This document shows, in pieces, positions 25,275 through 33,518 of a stretch of 64,000 bases of DNA. The notes under the pieces were generated by a model. The model had not been told where the DNA came from. It did no database searches and saw only the letters and a program-made list of their open reading frames with translations. Positions within the stretch are counted from its first letter, which is position 1, and every line of letters begins with the position of its first letter. This DNA is from Intestinimonas sp052065695 (GTDB lineage Bacteria; Bacillota; Clostridia; Oscillospirales; Oscillospiraceae): positions 50,475 to 114,474 of the forward strand of contig NZ_JBQHTM010000003.1 in NCBI RefSeq assembly GCF_052065695.1, read 5' to 3'. The translations under genes were made by a program, and so were the position numbers.

Positions 25275-26897
25275 GTGAAACAACCTTACAATACTACGAT
25301 TTACAACACGGCGCTTTATATGAGATTGAGCCGGGACGATGAACTGCAAGGAGAAAGCGGGAGTATTCAGACACAACGCATGATGCTCCGGCAATATGCC
25401 GCCGAGCATGGCCTGAATGTCATAGACGAATATATCGACGATGGATGGTCTGGAACGAACTTTGACAGGCCGGATTTTCAGAGAATGATTGATGACATTG
25501 AGGACGGGAAAATCAACTGCGTTGTTACGAAGGATTTATCCCGCTTAGGCAGAAACTACATTCTGACCGGCCAGTACACGGAAATCTACTTTCCCAGCAA
25601 AGGCGTCCGCTATATCGCTGTCAATGACAATGTGGACACCATCAACGGAGAGAATGAGCTTGCCCCATTCCTCAACATTCTGAATGAAATGCACGCCCGC
25701 CAGACCAGCAAAAAGGTAAAAGCGGCCATGCGGACACGGTTTGCAAATGGCGCACACTATGGAGCCTATGCCCCGCTGGGCTATGTCAAAGACCCGGATA
25801 AGAAAGGCCATCTTCTGATTGACCCGGAAACAAGGTGGATTATCGAAAAGATTTTTGACCTTGCCGTTCATGGCCGGGGAGCCGCCAGCATTACACGGAT
25901 TTTGGTCGAAGAAAAAGTGCCTACTCCCGGCTGGCTGAATTTCCAGAGATACGGCACTTTCGCAAATATCTATGCCGGAGCGCCGGAGGAAAAAGCCTAT
26001 GCGTGGACGATAGCGCAGGTAAAAAGTATTCTGAAAGAGGAAACCTATATCGGACACAGCGTCCACAATAAGCAGACCAACATTTCATTCAAAAACAAGA
26101 AGAAAGTACGCAAGCCAAAAGAGGAATGGTATCGTGTGGAGAACACCCACGAAGCGATTATTTCCGAAGATGTGTTCCGGCAAGTACAGGAGCAGATTTG
26201 CAACAGGCGCAGACGGCAGAAGAACGGCACAACGCAGATATTTTCCGGGCTGGTAAAATGTGCGGACTGCGGCTGGTCGCTGGCCTATGGGGAGAACAGG
26301 CAGAACAGCAAGCCTTACGGCCATTATCATTGTAGCAAGTACGGGCAAGGATTGCACCAGTGTTCCATGCACTATATCCGTTATGATGTGCTTTACGCCT
26401 ATGTCCTTTCCCGTCTGCAATACTGGTCTGTGCTGGCACAGCAGGACGGGGACAAACTTCTGAAACGGCTACTTAACGCCAGCGACAAGGAACGCAATAC
26501 TGCAAGGAAGCGGCAGACAGCCGAACTGAAAAAGGCGGAAAAGCGCAAAGCAGAAGTAGACACCCTGTTTGCAAAAATGTATGAGGACTGGTCTGCCGGA
26601 CGCATTACAGAATACAATTTCAATATGCTGTCCGAAAAGTATCAGGGCGAACAGCGAGAATTGGACGCAAAAATTGAACGGCTTCACGAAGCGTTGGAGG
26701 CCGCCGCCCAGACAGCGGTTGACGCTGAAAAGTGGATAGGTCTGATGAAACAGTATGTCAATCCCACAGAATTGACGGCTGAACTTCTGAATACGCTGAT
26801 TGAAAAAATCCTTGTCCATGAAGCGGTCAAAAGTGAGGACGGAAGCCGGGAACAGGAGGTGGAAATCTTCTACCGCTTTATCGGCAAAATCGAATGA
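25275..26897 (+). CDS. Large serine recombinase (TnpX-like)
   Basis: Site-specific recombinase that excises and integrates element 1; 540 residues. The resolvase domain has ALYMRLSRDDELQGESGS with catalytic Ser19, then DDGWSGTNFDRPDFQRM and TKDLSRLGRNYI. The Recombinase domain, zinc ribbon (CADCGWSLAYGEN ... YGQGLHQC) and a long coiled-coil/DUF4368 C-terminus follow. GTG start at 25275 after AGAAGGAGG. It abuts the right end of the element, as TnpX does in Tn4451. Confidence 0.95.
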   Translation: MKQPYNTTIYNTALYMRLSRDDELQGESGSIQTQRMMLRQYAAEHGLNVIDEYIDDGWSGTNFDRPDFQRMIDDIEDGKINCVVTKDLSRLGRNYILTGQYTEIYFPSKGVRYIAVNDNVDTINGENELAPFLNILNEMHARQTSKKVKAAMRTRFANGAHYGAYAPLGYVKDPDKKGHLLIDPETRWIIEKIFDLAVHGRGAASITRILVEEKVPTPGWLNFQRYGTFANIYAGAPEEKAYAWTIAQVKSILKEETYIGHSVHNKQTNISFKNKKKVRKPKEEWYRVENTHEAIISEDVFRQVQEQICNRRRRQKNGTTQIFSGLVKCADCGWSLAYGENRQNSKPYGHYHCSKYGQGLHQCSMHYIRYDVLYAYVLSRLQYWSVLAQQDGDKLLKRLLNASDKERNTARKRQTAELKKAEKRKAEVDTLFAKMYEDWSAGRITEYNFNMLSEKYQGEQRELDAKIERLHEALEAAAQTAVDAEKWIGLMKQYVNPTELTAELLNTLIEKILVHEAVKSEDGSREQEVEIFYRFIGKIE

Positions 26898-26919
26898 CAC
26901 ATCTTGAAATACCCAACAA

Positions 26920-26950
26920 TATCTTTAACTAAGGGAAACGGGGGTGTGCG
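26920..26950. other. attR of element 1
   Basis: TATCTTTAACTAAG, GGAAACG, GG core at 26941-26942, then GGTGTGCGAC of hisG. The arm mirrors 18617-18630 with one mismatch. Confidence 0.8.
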
Positions 26951-27390
26951 ACCTGGGCATCGTGGGCAAGGACACCATCCTGGAGCAGGGGAAGTCCTTC
27001 TATGAGGTGCTGGACCTGGGGTTCGGCAAGTGCCGCTTCGCCCTGGCGGTGAAGGAGGGCACCGACTTCTACGGTACCTATAAGACCCGGCGCATCGCCA
27101 GCAAGTATCCCAACGTGGCCCGTGCCTTCTTTGCCAAGAAGGGCATGGACGTGGATATCATCAAGATCGAGGGCTCTGTGGAGCTGGCGCCCATTCTGGA
27201 CCTGGCCGACGCCATCGTGGACATCGTGGAGACGGGGTCCACCCTGAAGGCCAACGGACTTGTGCCCATCGAGGATGTGGCCCAGGTGAGCGCCCGGCTC
27301 ATCGTCAACACCGCCAGCATGAAGCTCCACAAGGCGGCCATCGACGACTTTATCAGCCGCTGCGAGCGGGAATTGGAGAGACGGTCATGA
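26943..27390 (+). pseudogene. hisG: hisG 3' part, interrupted by element 1
   Basis: Remaining 148 residues of ATP phosphoribosyltransferase: VCDLGIVGKDTILEQGKSFY, then TYKTRRIASKYPNVARAFF and the PRPP-binding type motif AIVDIVETGSTLKANGL. A GTG at 26944 could start a truncated protein, but without the N-terminal lobe it should be inactive. The stop overlaps the hisD start (ATGA), so the remaining his genes now depend on read-through from element 1 or an internal promoter. Confidence 0.93.
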
Positions 27391-28661
27391 TCGAGATCAT
27401 CAAAGCCGACGGGCAGGCGGAACAGGCCAGGATCGCCGCCATGCGGGCGAGGGCCGCCCAGGTGGGGGCCGACATCCAGAAGGCGGTGTCCGCCGTCATG
27501 GCGGATGTAAAGGCCCGGGGATATGAGGCGGTCAAGGAGTACTCCCTCAAGTTCGACCACAAGGAGCCCTACGAGCTCACCCAGGCGGAGCTGGAGGCGG
27601 CCTATGACCGCTGCCCCAAGGAGCTCATTGCCGCCCTGGAGCACGCGGCGGCCAACATCCAGGACTATAACGAAAAGCTGCTGGTGAAGAGCCAGGAGTG
27701 GACCTCCCCCGACGGGGGCGTCGTGGGCCGGGTGGTCCGGGGCCTGAGCCGGGTGGGCATCTATGTGCCCGGCGGCACGGCGGCCTACCCCAGCAGCGTC
27801 CTCATGAACGCCGTCCCCGCCAAGGTGGCGGGGGTGGGGGAGATTGTCATGGTGACGCCTCCCACCGAAAACCTCAGCGATGCCGTCCTGGCCGCCGCCA
27901 AGATCGCCGGAGTGGACCGCTGCATCGCCGTGGGCGGGGCTCAGGCGGTGGCCGCCCTTACCTACGGGGCGGGCTTCATCCCCAAGGTGGACAAGCTGGT
28001 GGGGCCGGGCAACGCCTTTGTGGCCACCGCCAAGCGCATGGCCTACGGCGAGCTGGACATCGACATGGTGGCCGGTCCCTCCGAGGTGCTGGTCATCGCC
28101 GACGGCAGCGCGGACCCCAAGTTTATGGCCGCCGACCTCCTGAGCCAGGCCGAGCACGACAAGCTGGCCTCCGCTGTGCTGCTCACCGACGACCTGGAGC
28201 TAGCCCAGGCGGTGGACGCCGAGATCATCCGCCAGACCGGCTACCTCAGCCGCTCCGAGATCATGGAGTGTTCCCTCCGGGACTTCGGCTGTGCCATCGT
28301 CTGCAAGGATCTGGACGACTGCGCCGCCCTGGCCAACGAGATCGCCCCGGAGCACCTGGAGATCGTCACCGCTGATCCCCGGGCCCTGCTGCCCAAGATC
28401 AAAAACGCCGGGGCTGTCTTCCTGGGGAGCTGGTCCCCGGAGCCCCTGGGGGACTACCTGGCCGGACCCGACCATGTGCTGCCCACCAGCGGCACCGCCC
28501 GGTTCTTCTCCCCCCTGAGCGTGGACAGCTTCCTCAAGACCATGAGCGTCATCCAGTACGACCAGGGGAGCCTGGAGCCCATCAAGGACCAGATCATCAC
28601 CCTGGCCGAGGCGGAGAAGCTCACCGCCCACGCCAACTCCATCCGGGTGCGGTTTGAGTAA
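27387..28661 (+). CDS. hisD: Histidinol dehydrogenase
   Basis: Last two oxidation steps of histidine synthesis, zinc and NAD dependent; 424 residues. GLSRVGIYVPGGTAAYPSSV, AVGGAQAVAALTYG and LVGPGNAFVATAKR, then DMVAGPSEVLVIAD, are family motifs. AEHDKLASAVLLT and IAPEHLEI hold catalytic Glu/His residues. ATGA overlap with hisG. Confidence 0.96.
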   Translation: MIEIIKADGQAEQARIAAMRARAAQVGADIQKAVSAVMADVKARGYEAVKEYSLKFDHKEPYELTQAELEAAYDRCPKELIAALEHAAANIQDYNEKLLVKSQEWTSPDGGVVGRVVRGLSRVGIYVPGGTAAYPSSVLMNAVPAKVAGVGEIVMVTPPTENLSDAVLAAAKIAGVDRCIAVGGAQAVAALTYGAGFIPKVDKLVGPGNAFVATAKRMAYGELDIDMVAGPSEVLVIADGSADPKFMAADLLSQAEHDKLASAVLLTDDLELAQAVDAEIIRQTGYLSRSEIMECSLRDFGCAIVCKDLDDCAALANEIAPEHLEIVTADPRALLPKIKNAGAVFLGSWSPEPLGDYLAGPDHVLPTSGTARFFSPLSVDSFLKTMSVIQYDQGSLEPIKDQIITLAEAEKLTAHANSIRVRFE

Positions 28662-28673
28662 AGGAGGAGGAAT

Positions 28674-29249
28674 ATGAGAGAGGCCACACTGAGCCGCAAG
28701 ACCAAGGAGACCGACATCCGGCTCTCCCTCGCCCTGGAGGGCGGGGAGGTGGCGGTGTCCACCGGTATCGGCTTTTTCGACCACATGATCACCGCCTTCG
28801 CCTTCTACGGCGGCCTGGGGCTGAAACTGGAGGTGAAGGGGGACCTGGAGGTGGACGGCCACCACACCGTGGAGGACGTGGGCATCGTCCTGGGTCAGGC
28901 CATGCGGGAGGCCCTGGGGGACCGGAAGGGCATCCGCCGCTTCGCCTCCGCCTACATCCCTATGGACGAGGCTCTGTGCCTTACCGCCCTGGACTTCTCC
29001 AACCGCCCCTTCCTGGTCTTTGACGCCGATATGCCCCAGCCCATGATCGGGGCCTACGACTCCTGCCTCACCGAGGAGTTCATGCGGGCCTTCGCGGTGA
29101 ACAGCGGCCTGACCTTACATATGAAGTGTCTCTACGGGAAAAACGCCCACCACATCACCGAGGCCCTCTTCAAGTCCCTGGGGGTGGCGGTGAAGGAGGC
29201 CGTAGCCATCACCGGCACCGGCGTCACCTCCACAAAGGGGGTGCTCTGA
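28674..29249 (+). CDS. hisB: Imidazoleglycerol-phosphate dehydratase
   Basis: Dehydrates imidazoleglycerol phosphate; 191 residues, the monofunctional form. Metal-binding motifs GFFDHMITAFAFYGG, DGHHTVEDVGIVLGQA and the repeat KNAHHITEALFKSLGVA are intact. RBS AAAGGAGGAGG. The stop overlaps the hisH start. Confidence 0.96.
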   Translation: MREATLSRKTKETDIRLSLALEGGEVAVSTGIGFFDHMITAFAFYGGLGLKLEVKGDLEVDGHHTVEDVGIVLGQAMREALGDRKGIRRFASAYIPMDEALCLTALDFSNRPFLVFDADMPQPMIGAYDSCLTEEFMRAFAVNSGLTLHMKCLYGKNAHHITEALFKSLGVAVKEAVAITGTGVTSTKGVL

Positions 29250-29857
29250 TGGGCTATACTGCCATTGTAGACTACGGCGTGGGCAACCTGAAGAGCGTCA
29301 CCAACGCCATGGCCTATCTGGGCCTGGCGAGCAAGGTCACCGGCGACGCCGGAGAGCTGGAAATGGCCGACGCCATCATCCTGCCCGGTGTGGGAGCCTT
29401 TCCCGACGCGGCGGAGAAGCTGCGGGGGACGGGTCTGGATCAGACGATCATTGCCCAGGCGGCCCAAAAGCCTATTCTGGGCATCTGCCTGGGGATGCAG
29501 CTTCTCTTTGAACTGGGGGAGGAGGTGCGGCCCTGCGCCGGACTGGGCTTGGTGGGCGGCAGCGTGAAAAAGATCGAGACCCCCTACAAGCTGCCCCACA
29601 TCGGCTGGAACAGCCTGACCTTCCCCAATCCGTCGCCCCTCTTTGCCGGGGTGGAGCCGGGGAGCTACGTCTATTTCGTCCACTCATTCTGTGCCGTGGC
29701 AAGCAATCCCAACGACGTCATCGCCCAGACCGACTACGGCGTGCCGGTGACCGCCGCCGTGGGGAAGGGGAACGTGTACGGCTGCCAGTTCCACCCGGAG
29801 AAGAGCGGCGAGGTGGGGTTGCAGATCCTGAAGAATTTTGGAGGGCTGAACCGATGA
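29249..29857 (+). CDS. hisH: Imidazole glycerol phosphate synthase glutaminase subunit
   Basis: Glutamine amidotransferase partner of HisF; 202 residues. Nucleophile motif GICLGMQLLFE (Cys), PHIGWNSL, and the C-terminal His-Glu pair in CQFHPEKSG make a complete class I triad. The start at 29249 overlaps the hisB stop (TGATG). The upstream in-frame extension lies over hisB and is not conserved. Confidence 0.95.
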   Translation: MGYTAIVDYGVGNLKSVTNAMAYLGLASKVTGDAGELEMADAIILPGVGAFPDAAEKLRGTGLDQTIIAQAAQKPILGICLGMQLLFELGEEVRPCAGLGLVGGSVKKIETPYKLPHIGWNSLTFPNPSPLFAGVEPGSYVYFVHSFCAVASNPNDVIAQTDYGVPVTAAVGKGNVYGCQFHPEKSGEVGLQILKNFGGLNR

Positions 29858-30579
29858 TCCTGCTGCCTGCCATCGACATGAAGGACGGCCGCTGCGTCCG
29901 TCTGAAAAAAGGGGATTTTGACACGGTCCACCAGGTGGCCAACAGCGCCCTGGAGACCGCCCTCCGCTTTGCCGACGCCGGCGCTGCCTGGGTCCACATG
30001 GTGGACCTGGACGGGGCCCGGGACGGCGCCCGGAAGAATTTTCCCTTCATCTATGAGGTCATCCAGCAGTCCGGCCTGAAGGTGGAGCTGGGGGGCGGCA
30101 TCAAGACCGTCCCCGACCTCATCACCGTGGTGGAGTCCGGCGTGGCCCGGGCCGTCATCGGCTCCGCCGCCGTCACCCACCCGGAGGTGGTCACCTACGC
30201 CCTTGAGCAGTGGGGGCCCGACCGGGTGGCGGTGGGCCTCGACTGCCTGAACGGTAAGGTCCGCACCGCCGGCTGGGAGGAGGACGCCGGCCTGGACGCC
30301 GTGGCCTTCGCCAGGCAGATGGAGGCGCTGGGCGTCAAGACCATCGTCTACACCGACATCGCCACCGACGGCATGCTCTCCGGCCCCTCCTATGACCAGC
30401 TTGCCGCTCTCCAGAAGGCGGTAAACTGCCGCATCGTGGCCTCCGGTGGGGTTACCACCCTGGACGACATCAAGCGCCTGCGGGACATGGGGCTCTACGG
30501 CGCCATCATCGGCAAGGCCTACTACGCCGGGACGCTGGACCTGGCAGAGGCCGTAAAGGAGGCGGGGAGCCAATGCTAG
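29854..30579 (+). CDS. hisA: ProFAR isomerase (1-(5-phosphoribosyl)-5-[(5-phosphoribosylamino)methylideneamino]imidazole-4-carboxamide isomerase)
   Basis: A (beta/alpha)8 isomerase, 241 residues. LLPAIDMKDGRCVRLKKGDF holds the catalytic Asp; VELGGGIKTV, YTDIATDGMLSGPSYD and VASGGVTTLDDIKRL are the phosphate-binding and second catalytic motifs. It overlaps hisH and hisF by a few bases. Confidence 0.96.
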   Translation: MILLPAIDMKDGRCVRLKKGDFDTVHQVANSALETALRFADAGAAWVHMVDLDGARDGARKNFPFIYEVIQQSGLKVELGGGIKTVPDLITVVESGVARAVIGSAAVTHPEVVTYALEQWGPDRVAVGLDCLNGKVRTAGWEEDAGLDAVAFARQMEALGVKTIVYTDIATDGMLSGPSYDQLAALQKAVNCRIVASGGVTTLDDIKRLRDMGLYGAIIGKAYYAGTLDLAEAVKEAGSQC

Positions 30580-31328
30580 CCAAACGGATCATCCCCTGCC
30601 TGGACGTCCGGGACGGCCGGGTGGTGAAAGGGGTCAACTTCGTTAACATCCGGGATGCCGGCGACCCGGTGGAGCTGGCCAAATACTACTCCGACCAGGG
30701 GGCCGACGAGATCGTCTTTCTGGACATCACCGCCACCAGTGACGCCCGGGATACCGTGGCCGATGTGGTGGAACGCACTGCCGCCCAGGTCTTTGTGCCC
30801 CTCACCGTGGGGGGCGGTATCCGCACCCTGGAGGACTTTAGGCGGCTTTTGCGGGCGGGGGCGGATAAGATCTCGGTGAATTCCGCCGCCGTGGCCCGTC
30901 CGGCGCTCATCTCCGAGGCGGCGGAGCGGTTCGGCTCCCAATGCGTGGTGTTGGCTGTGGACGGAAAGGCTAGGGGCGATGGCACCTGGGAGGTGGTAGT
31001 AGCCGGAGGGCGTAAGCCTACCGGTATCGACCTCATCGAGTGGGTGAAGAAGGGGGAGGACTTAGGGGCGGGGGAGATCCTGCTCACCTCCATGGACGCC
31101 GACGGCACCAAGGCCGGCTTCGACCTCAGCATGACCAAGGCCGTCACCGACGCCGTATCCATCCCCGTCATCGCCTCGGGGGGCTGCGGCTCCCTGGCCC
31201 ACTTCGCAGAGGTCTTTGATAAGAGCAACTGTGACGCCGCCCTGGCGGCCTCGCTCTTCCACTTTGGGGAGCTGACCGTGCCCCAGGTGAAGGACTATCT
31301 CCGGGAGCAGGGCATCCCGGTGCGCTGA
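30573..31328 (+). CDS. hisF: Imidazole glycerol phosphate synthase cyclase subunit
   Basis: Cyclase using ammonia delivered by HisH; 251 residues. RIIPCLDVRDGRVVKGVNF, LTVGGGIRTLEDFRRLL, LLTSMDADGTKAGFDL and VIASGGCGSLAHF are the barrel motifs with both catalytic aspartates. Overlaps the hisA end. Confidence 0.96.
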   Translation: MLAKRIIPCLDVRDGRVVKGVNFVNIRDAGDPVELAKYYSDQGADEIVFLDITATSDARDTVADVVERTAAQVFVPLTVGGGIRTLEDFRRLLRAGADKISVNSAAVARPALISEAAERFGSQCVVLAVDGKARGDGTWEVVVAGGRKPTGIDLIEWVKKGEDLGAGEILLTSMDADGTKAGFDLSMTKAVTDAVSIPVIASGGCGSLAHFAEVFDKSNCDAALAASLFHFGELTVPQVKDYLREQGIPVR

Positions 31329-31340
31329 GGAGGGAAGACC

Positions 31341-31598
31341 ATGCTGGACGATCTGCTGGAGCTGGCCGCCGACCTGGTGGGGGACTCGGCGGCGGAATTT
31401 CTGAGCGACAGCACAAGAAAGCGGCGGGGAAACGCCGCCGCCAAGTATGTAAGCCGGGAGCGGTGCCGCCCTGCCCAGCCGGTCCAAAAAGCAACTGCCC
31501 GCCAGAACCGCACGGTGGGCAAGACCACCGCGAAACGGGAGAAAGGAGGGGAGGACCCCTGGGACTGGAAGGAGGAGAAGCCCCCCTGGGAGGGCTGA
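31341..31598 (+). CDS. Small hypothetical protein within the his operon
   Basis: 85 residues starting MLDDLLELAADLVGDSAAEF. An acidic helical N-terminus is followed by a strongly basic middle (TRKRRGNAAAKYVSRERCR) and a Trp-rich acidic end (DPWDWKEEKPPWEG). RBS GAGGAGGGAAG lies 6 bp before the ATG; gaps to hisF and hisI are 12 and 7 bp, so it is surely co-transcribed. No family recognised and no evident link to histidine synthesis. Confidence 0.65.
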   Translation: MLDDLLELAADLVGDSAAEFLSDSTRKRRGNAAAKYVSRERCRPAQPVQKATARQNRTVGKTTAKREKGGEDPWDWKEEKPPWEG

Positions 31599-31605
31599 AA
31601 GACCG

Positions 31606-31947
31606 ATGTTTGATCTGGACCAACTGTTTCAGAAGAGCGACCTGATCCCCGTCATCATCCAGGACGCGGAGACCAAAGAGGTGCTCATGCTGGGCTTCAC
31701 CAACAAGGAGGCGGTGGAGCTGACATTAAAGACCGGGACGGCCTGGTTCTGGTCCCGGAGCCGGCAGAAGCTGTGGAACAAGGGGGAGACCTCGGGTAAC
31801 TTCCTCCATGTTGTGGAGATGCGTACCGATTGTGACACCGACACCCTTCTCTACCAGTGCCGGCCCGATGGCCCCACCTGCCACACCGGGGCCCGGAGCT
31901 GTTTTTTCAATGAGATCCCCATGAACGGAAAGGACGATGTGCCATGA
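31606..31947 (+). CDS. hisI: Phosphoribosyl-AMP cyclohydrolase
   Basis: Zinc enzyme opening the adenine ring of PR-AMP; 113 residues, the stand-alone HisI form. LIPVIIQDAETKEVLMLGF, WSRSRQKLWNKGETSGN and the metal-binding DCDTDTLLYQC are intact. It overlaps hisE by 4 bp. Confidence 0.95.
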   Translation: MFDLDQLFQKSDLIPVIIQDAETKEVLMLGFTNKEAVELTLKTGTAWFWSRSRQKLWNKGETSGNFLHVVEMRTDCDTDTLLYQCRPDGPTCHTGARSCFFNEIPMNGKDDVP

Positions 31948-32270
31948 ACGACACCTTAGAAAAGCTCTACAAGGTGGTGCTGGACCGGAAGGCCAACCCC
32001 CAGGAGGGCTCCTATACCTGCTACCTCTTCGACAAGGGTCTGGACAAGATCCTCAAGAAGGTGGGCGAGGAGTGCAGCGAGACCATCATCGCCGCCAAGA
32101 ACGGCGTAGAGAGCGACACAGTGGGGGAGATCTCCGATCTCATCTACCATCTGGTGGTCATGATGGTCCAGCAGGGTATCCCCCTAGAGGCCGTGATGGA
32201 CGAACTGGAGCAGCGCAGCCACAAGATCGGCAACCTGAAGCAGTTCCACCAGAGTGACCACAATACATAA
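31944..32270 (+). CDS. hisE: Phosphoribosyl-ATP pyrophosphatase
   Basis: Hydrolyses PR-ATP to PR-AMP; 108 residues of the MazG-like all-alpha fold. GSYTCYLFDKGLDKILKKVG, EECSETIIAAKN and DLIYHLVVMM are the family motifs. The start overlaps the hisI end (ATGA). Last gene of the operon. Confidence 0.95.
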   Translation: MNDTLEKLYKVVLDRKANPQEGSYTCYLFDKGLDKILKKVGEECSETIIAAKNGVESDTVGEISDLIYHLVVMMVQQGIPLEAVMDELEQRSHKIGNLKQFHQSDHNT

Positions 32271-32446
32271 TGCCGTTACTTTTCCGGCCTGATCCAGGCC
32301 AGAAAAGTCCTCGCTATGCTCGCTGCAACGACTGCGTCACAGTCGATGCAGGGCATTCGATCCGACGCGAGGCGGGCTGCCGCCCCCTCGCACTCCCCCG
32401 CCAACACTGGACCTGCTTCCCATTAAATGGAACGTTGAAAAATGGA
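32271..32446. other. Intergenic stretch after hisE, repeat-like
   Basis: Holds a hairpin ACTTTTCCGGCCT/AGGCCAGAAAAGT (about 32277-32308) and GC-rich palindromic bits (GCTCGCTGCAACGACTGCG), suggestive of a dispersed intergenic repeat. No gene seen. Confidence 0.35.
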
Positions 32447-32485
32447 AAGCGCCGGACGGTAAAAACCGTCCGGCGCTCCTTTTTG
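32447..32485 (+). terminator. his operon terminator
   Basis: Perfect stem AGCGCCGGACGGT/ACCGTCCGGCGCT with A-rich loop, then CCTTTTT. It may act for both converging units (hisE and ybaK-type). Confidence 0.9.
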
Positions 32486-32499
32486 TTGAAAGAGGGTGT

Positions 32500-32982
32500 T
32501 CAGCCCTCGGTCTGCCAGCCTTTACACACGTCGATCCAGCCGGCGCTGCCGGAGCACTCCTCCAGCTCGGGGAGGGAGAGCTTTACGGCGGAGTTGGCGC
32601 TGCCGGCAGCAGGATAGACAATATCGAAGCGCTGGAGGGAGACATCAAGATAGGTGGTGACGTTGGGGTGCTCGATAGCGAAGGGGCACACGCCGCCGAT
32701 GATGTCCCCGGTGAATTCCAGCACCTGCTCGGGGGTGAGCATGGTAGCCTTGTGGTGAAACTGGGCCTTGAACTTGCTGTTGTCGATCTTGGCGTCGCCG
32801 GCGCAGACGATGAGCAGGGCGCCGTCTTCATGGACAAAGGAGAGCGTCTTGCCGATGCGGGCGCCCTCGCAGCCCACAGCCTGGGCGGCCAGCTCTACGG
32901 TGGCGCTGGACACATCGAATTCCCGGATGCGGTCCTCCATGCCTCTGGCGCGGAAGAAGGCCCGAACCTTCTCGATGGCCAT
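32500..32982 (-). CDS. YbaK/ProX-type aminoacyl-tRNA deacylase
   Basis: 160-residue YbaK/EbsC domain protein predicted to hydrolyse mischarged aminoacyl-tRNA. VELAAQAVGCEGARIGKTLSF contains the conserved lysine; TPEQVLEFTGDIIGGVCPFA and the C-terminal YPAAGSANSAVKLSLPELEE match the family. The start at 32982 (MAIEKVRAFF) is chosen over the longer frame, which lies over the upstream gene. The start sits one base after the thioesterase stop: coupled. Confidence 0.9.
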   Translation of the reverse strand: MAIEKVRAFFRARGMEDRIREFDVSSATVELAAQAVGCEGARIGKTLSFVHEDGALLIVCAGDAKIDNSKFKAQFHHKATMLTPEQVLEFTGDIIGGVCPFAIEHPNVTTYLDVSLQRFDIVYPAAGSANSAVKLSLPELEECSGSAGWIDVCKGWQTEG

Positions 32983-32983
32983 T

Positions 32984-33379
32984 TCAGCGGCCTTCTTTCT
33001 TCTTTTCCGTCTTGGCCAGGAAGCGGTCCACGGTGATGATGAAGCGGTTGTGGGTGCCCTTGCCGATGACACCGGCCTCGTCATAGGCGGTGACGGCAAA
33101 AGTGAGGGCCTTGCCGTCCACAGCGGTGACCTCAGCCTCAGCCCACACCTTCATGCCGATGGGGGTGGCGGAGTCGTGGGAGACGTCCAGATGAGTGCCC
33201 ACGGAGCCCTGGCCTTCCTCCATGTAGGGTGTGAGCGCGTTGACGGCGGCATTTTCCATGAGGGCTACCATATAGGGGGTGGCAAAAACGGGCACCAGGC
33301 CGGAGCCCACGGCGGCGGCGGTATTCTGCTCAGTGACGACGGTCTCGGCGCGGCCCTTGGCGCCAACTTCAATAGACAT
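32984..33379 (-). CDS. FlK-type hotdog thioesterase
   Basis: 131-residue hotdog-fold protein like fluoroacetyl-CoA thioesterase: TVVTEQNTAAAVGSG, VFATPYMVALMENAAVNAL, GTHLDVSHDSATPIGMKVWA. The Glu of MEN and the later His fit the catalytic positions of the family. The natural substrate is unknown. Start at 33379 after AAAGGAGGAACC. First gene of a two-gene unit with the YbaK-type gene. Confidence 0.88.
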   Translation of the reverse strand: MSIEVGAKGRAETVVTEQNTAAAVGSGLVPVFATPYMVALMENAAVNALTPYMEEGQGSVGTHLDVSHDSATPIGMKVWAEAEVTAVDGKALTFAVTAYDEAGVIGKGTHNRFIITVDRFLAKTEKKKEGR

Positions 33380-33414
33380 GGGAGGTTCCTCCTTTGTATC
33401 GGAAATATAAAAAC

Positions 33415-33443
33415 AGTGTACCTCATTGCATGACATTTGGCAA
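33415..33443 (-). promoter_or_regulatory. Promoter of the thioesterase unit
   Basis: On the minus strand: TTGCCA (33443-33438), 17 bp, TACACT (33420-33415). It lies between the gene and attL of element 2, so it survived the insertion. Confidence 0.65.
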
Positions 33444-33448
33444 GTAAA

Positions 33449-33486
33449 AAAGGAGACATCCCGAGGGTTAAGCCCCATAGGTACAC
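33449..33486. other. attL of element 2
   Basis: AAAGGAGACATCCC (33449-33462), GA core (33463-33464), then GGGTTAAGC and CCCATAGGTACAC (33474-33486). The outer half is chromosomal terminator; the inner half is the attP arm, mirrored at 48991-49003 at the same 9-bp distance from the core. Confidence 0.9.
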
Positions 33487-33508
33487 AATGTGAACCTATG
33501 GGGCTTAA
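33468..33508. repeat. 15-bp perfect inverted repeat at the left end of element 2
   Basis: TTAAGCCCCATAGGT (33468-33482) and ACCTATGGGGCTTAA (33494-33508) around an 11-nt loop. The left half overlaps the attP arm, so the arm is present a second time in inverted orientation. Confidence 0.85.
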
Positions 33509-33518
33509 TGCCGTGTAT

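Larger units (their letters stand above)
18610..26942 (+). mobile_element. Element 1: Tn4451-like mobilizable element in hisG (about 8.3 kb)
   Basis: Boundaries come from hisG continuity and from the symmetric termini CTTAGATAAAGATA (18617-18630) and its inverted near-copy at 26920-26933, each 7 bp from a GG core. Contents: pMV158-type oriT, P-loop kinase between long direct repeats, ANT(9)-like resistance gene, nucleoside phosphorylase, broken XRE gene, Cys-rich VLP-type protein, RepA_N-type protein, MobV relaxase, TnpW-like protein and large serine recombinase. The cargo at 19.3-22.4 kb is AT-rich relative to the host, indicating transfer. Confidence 0.92.
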
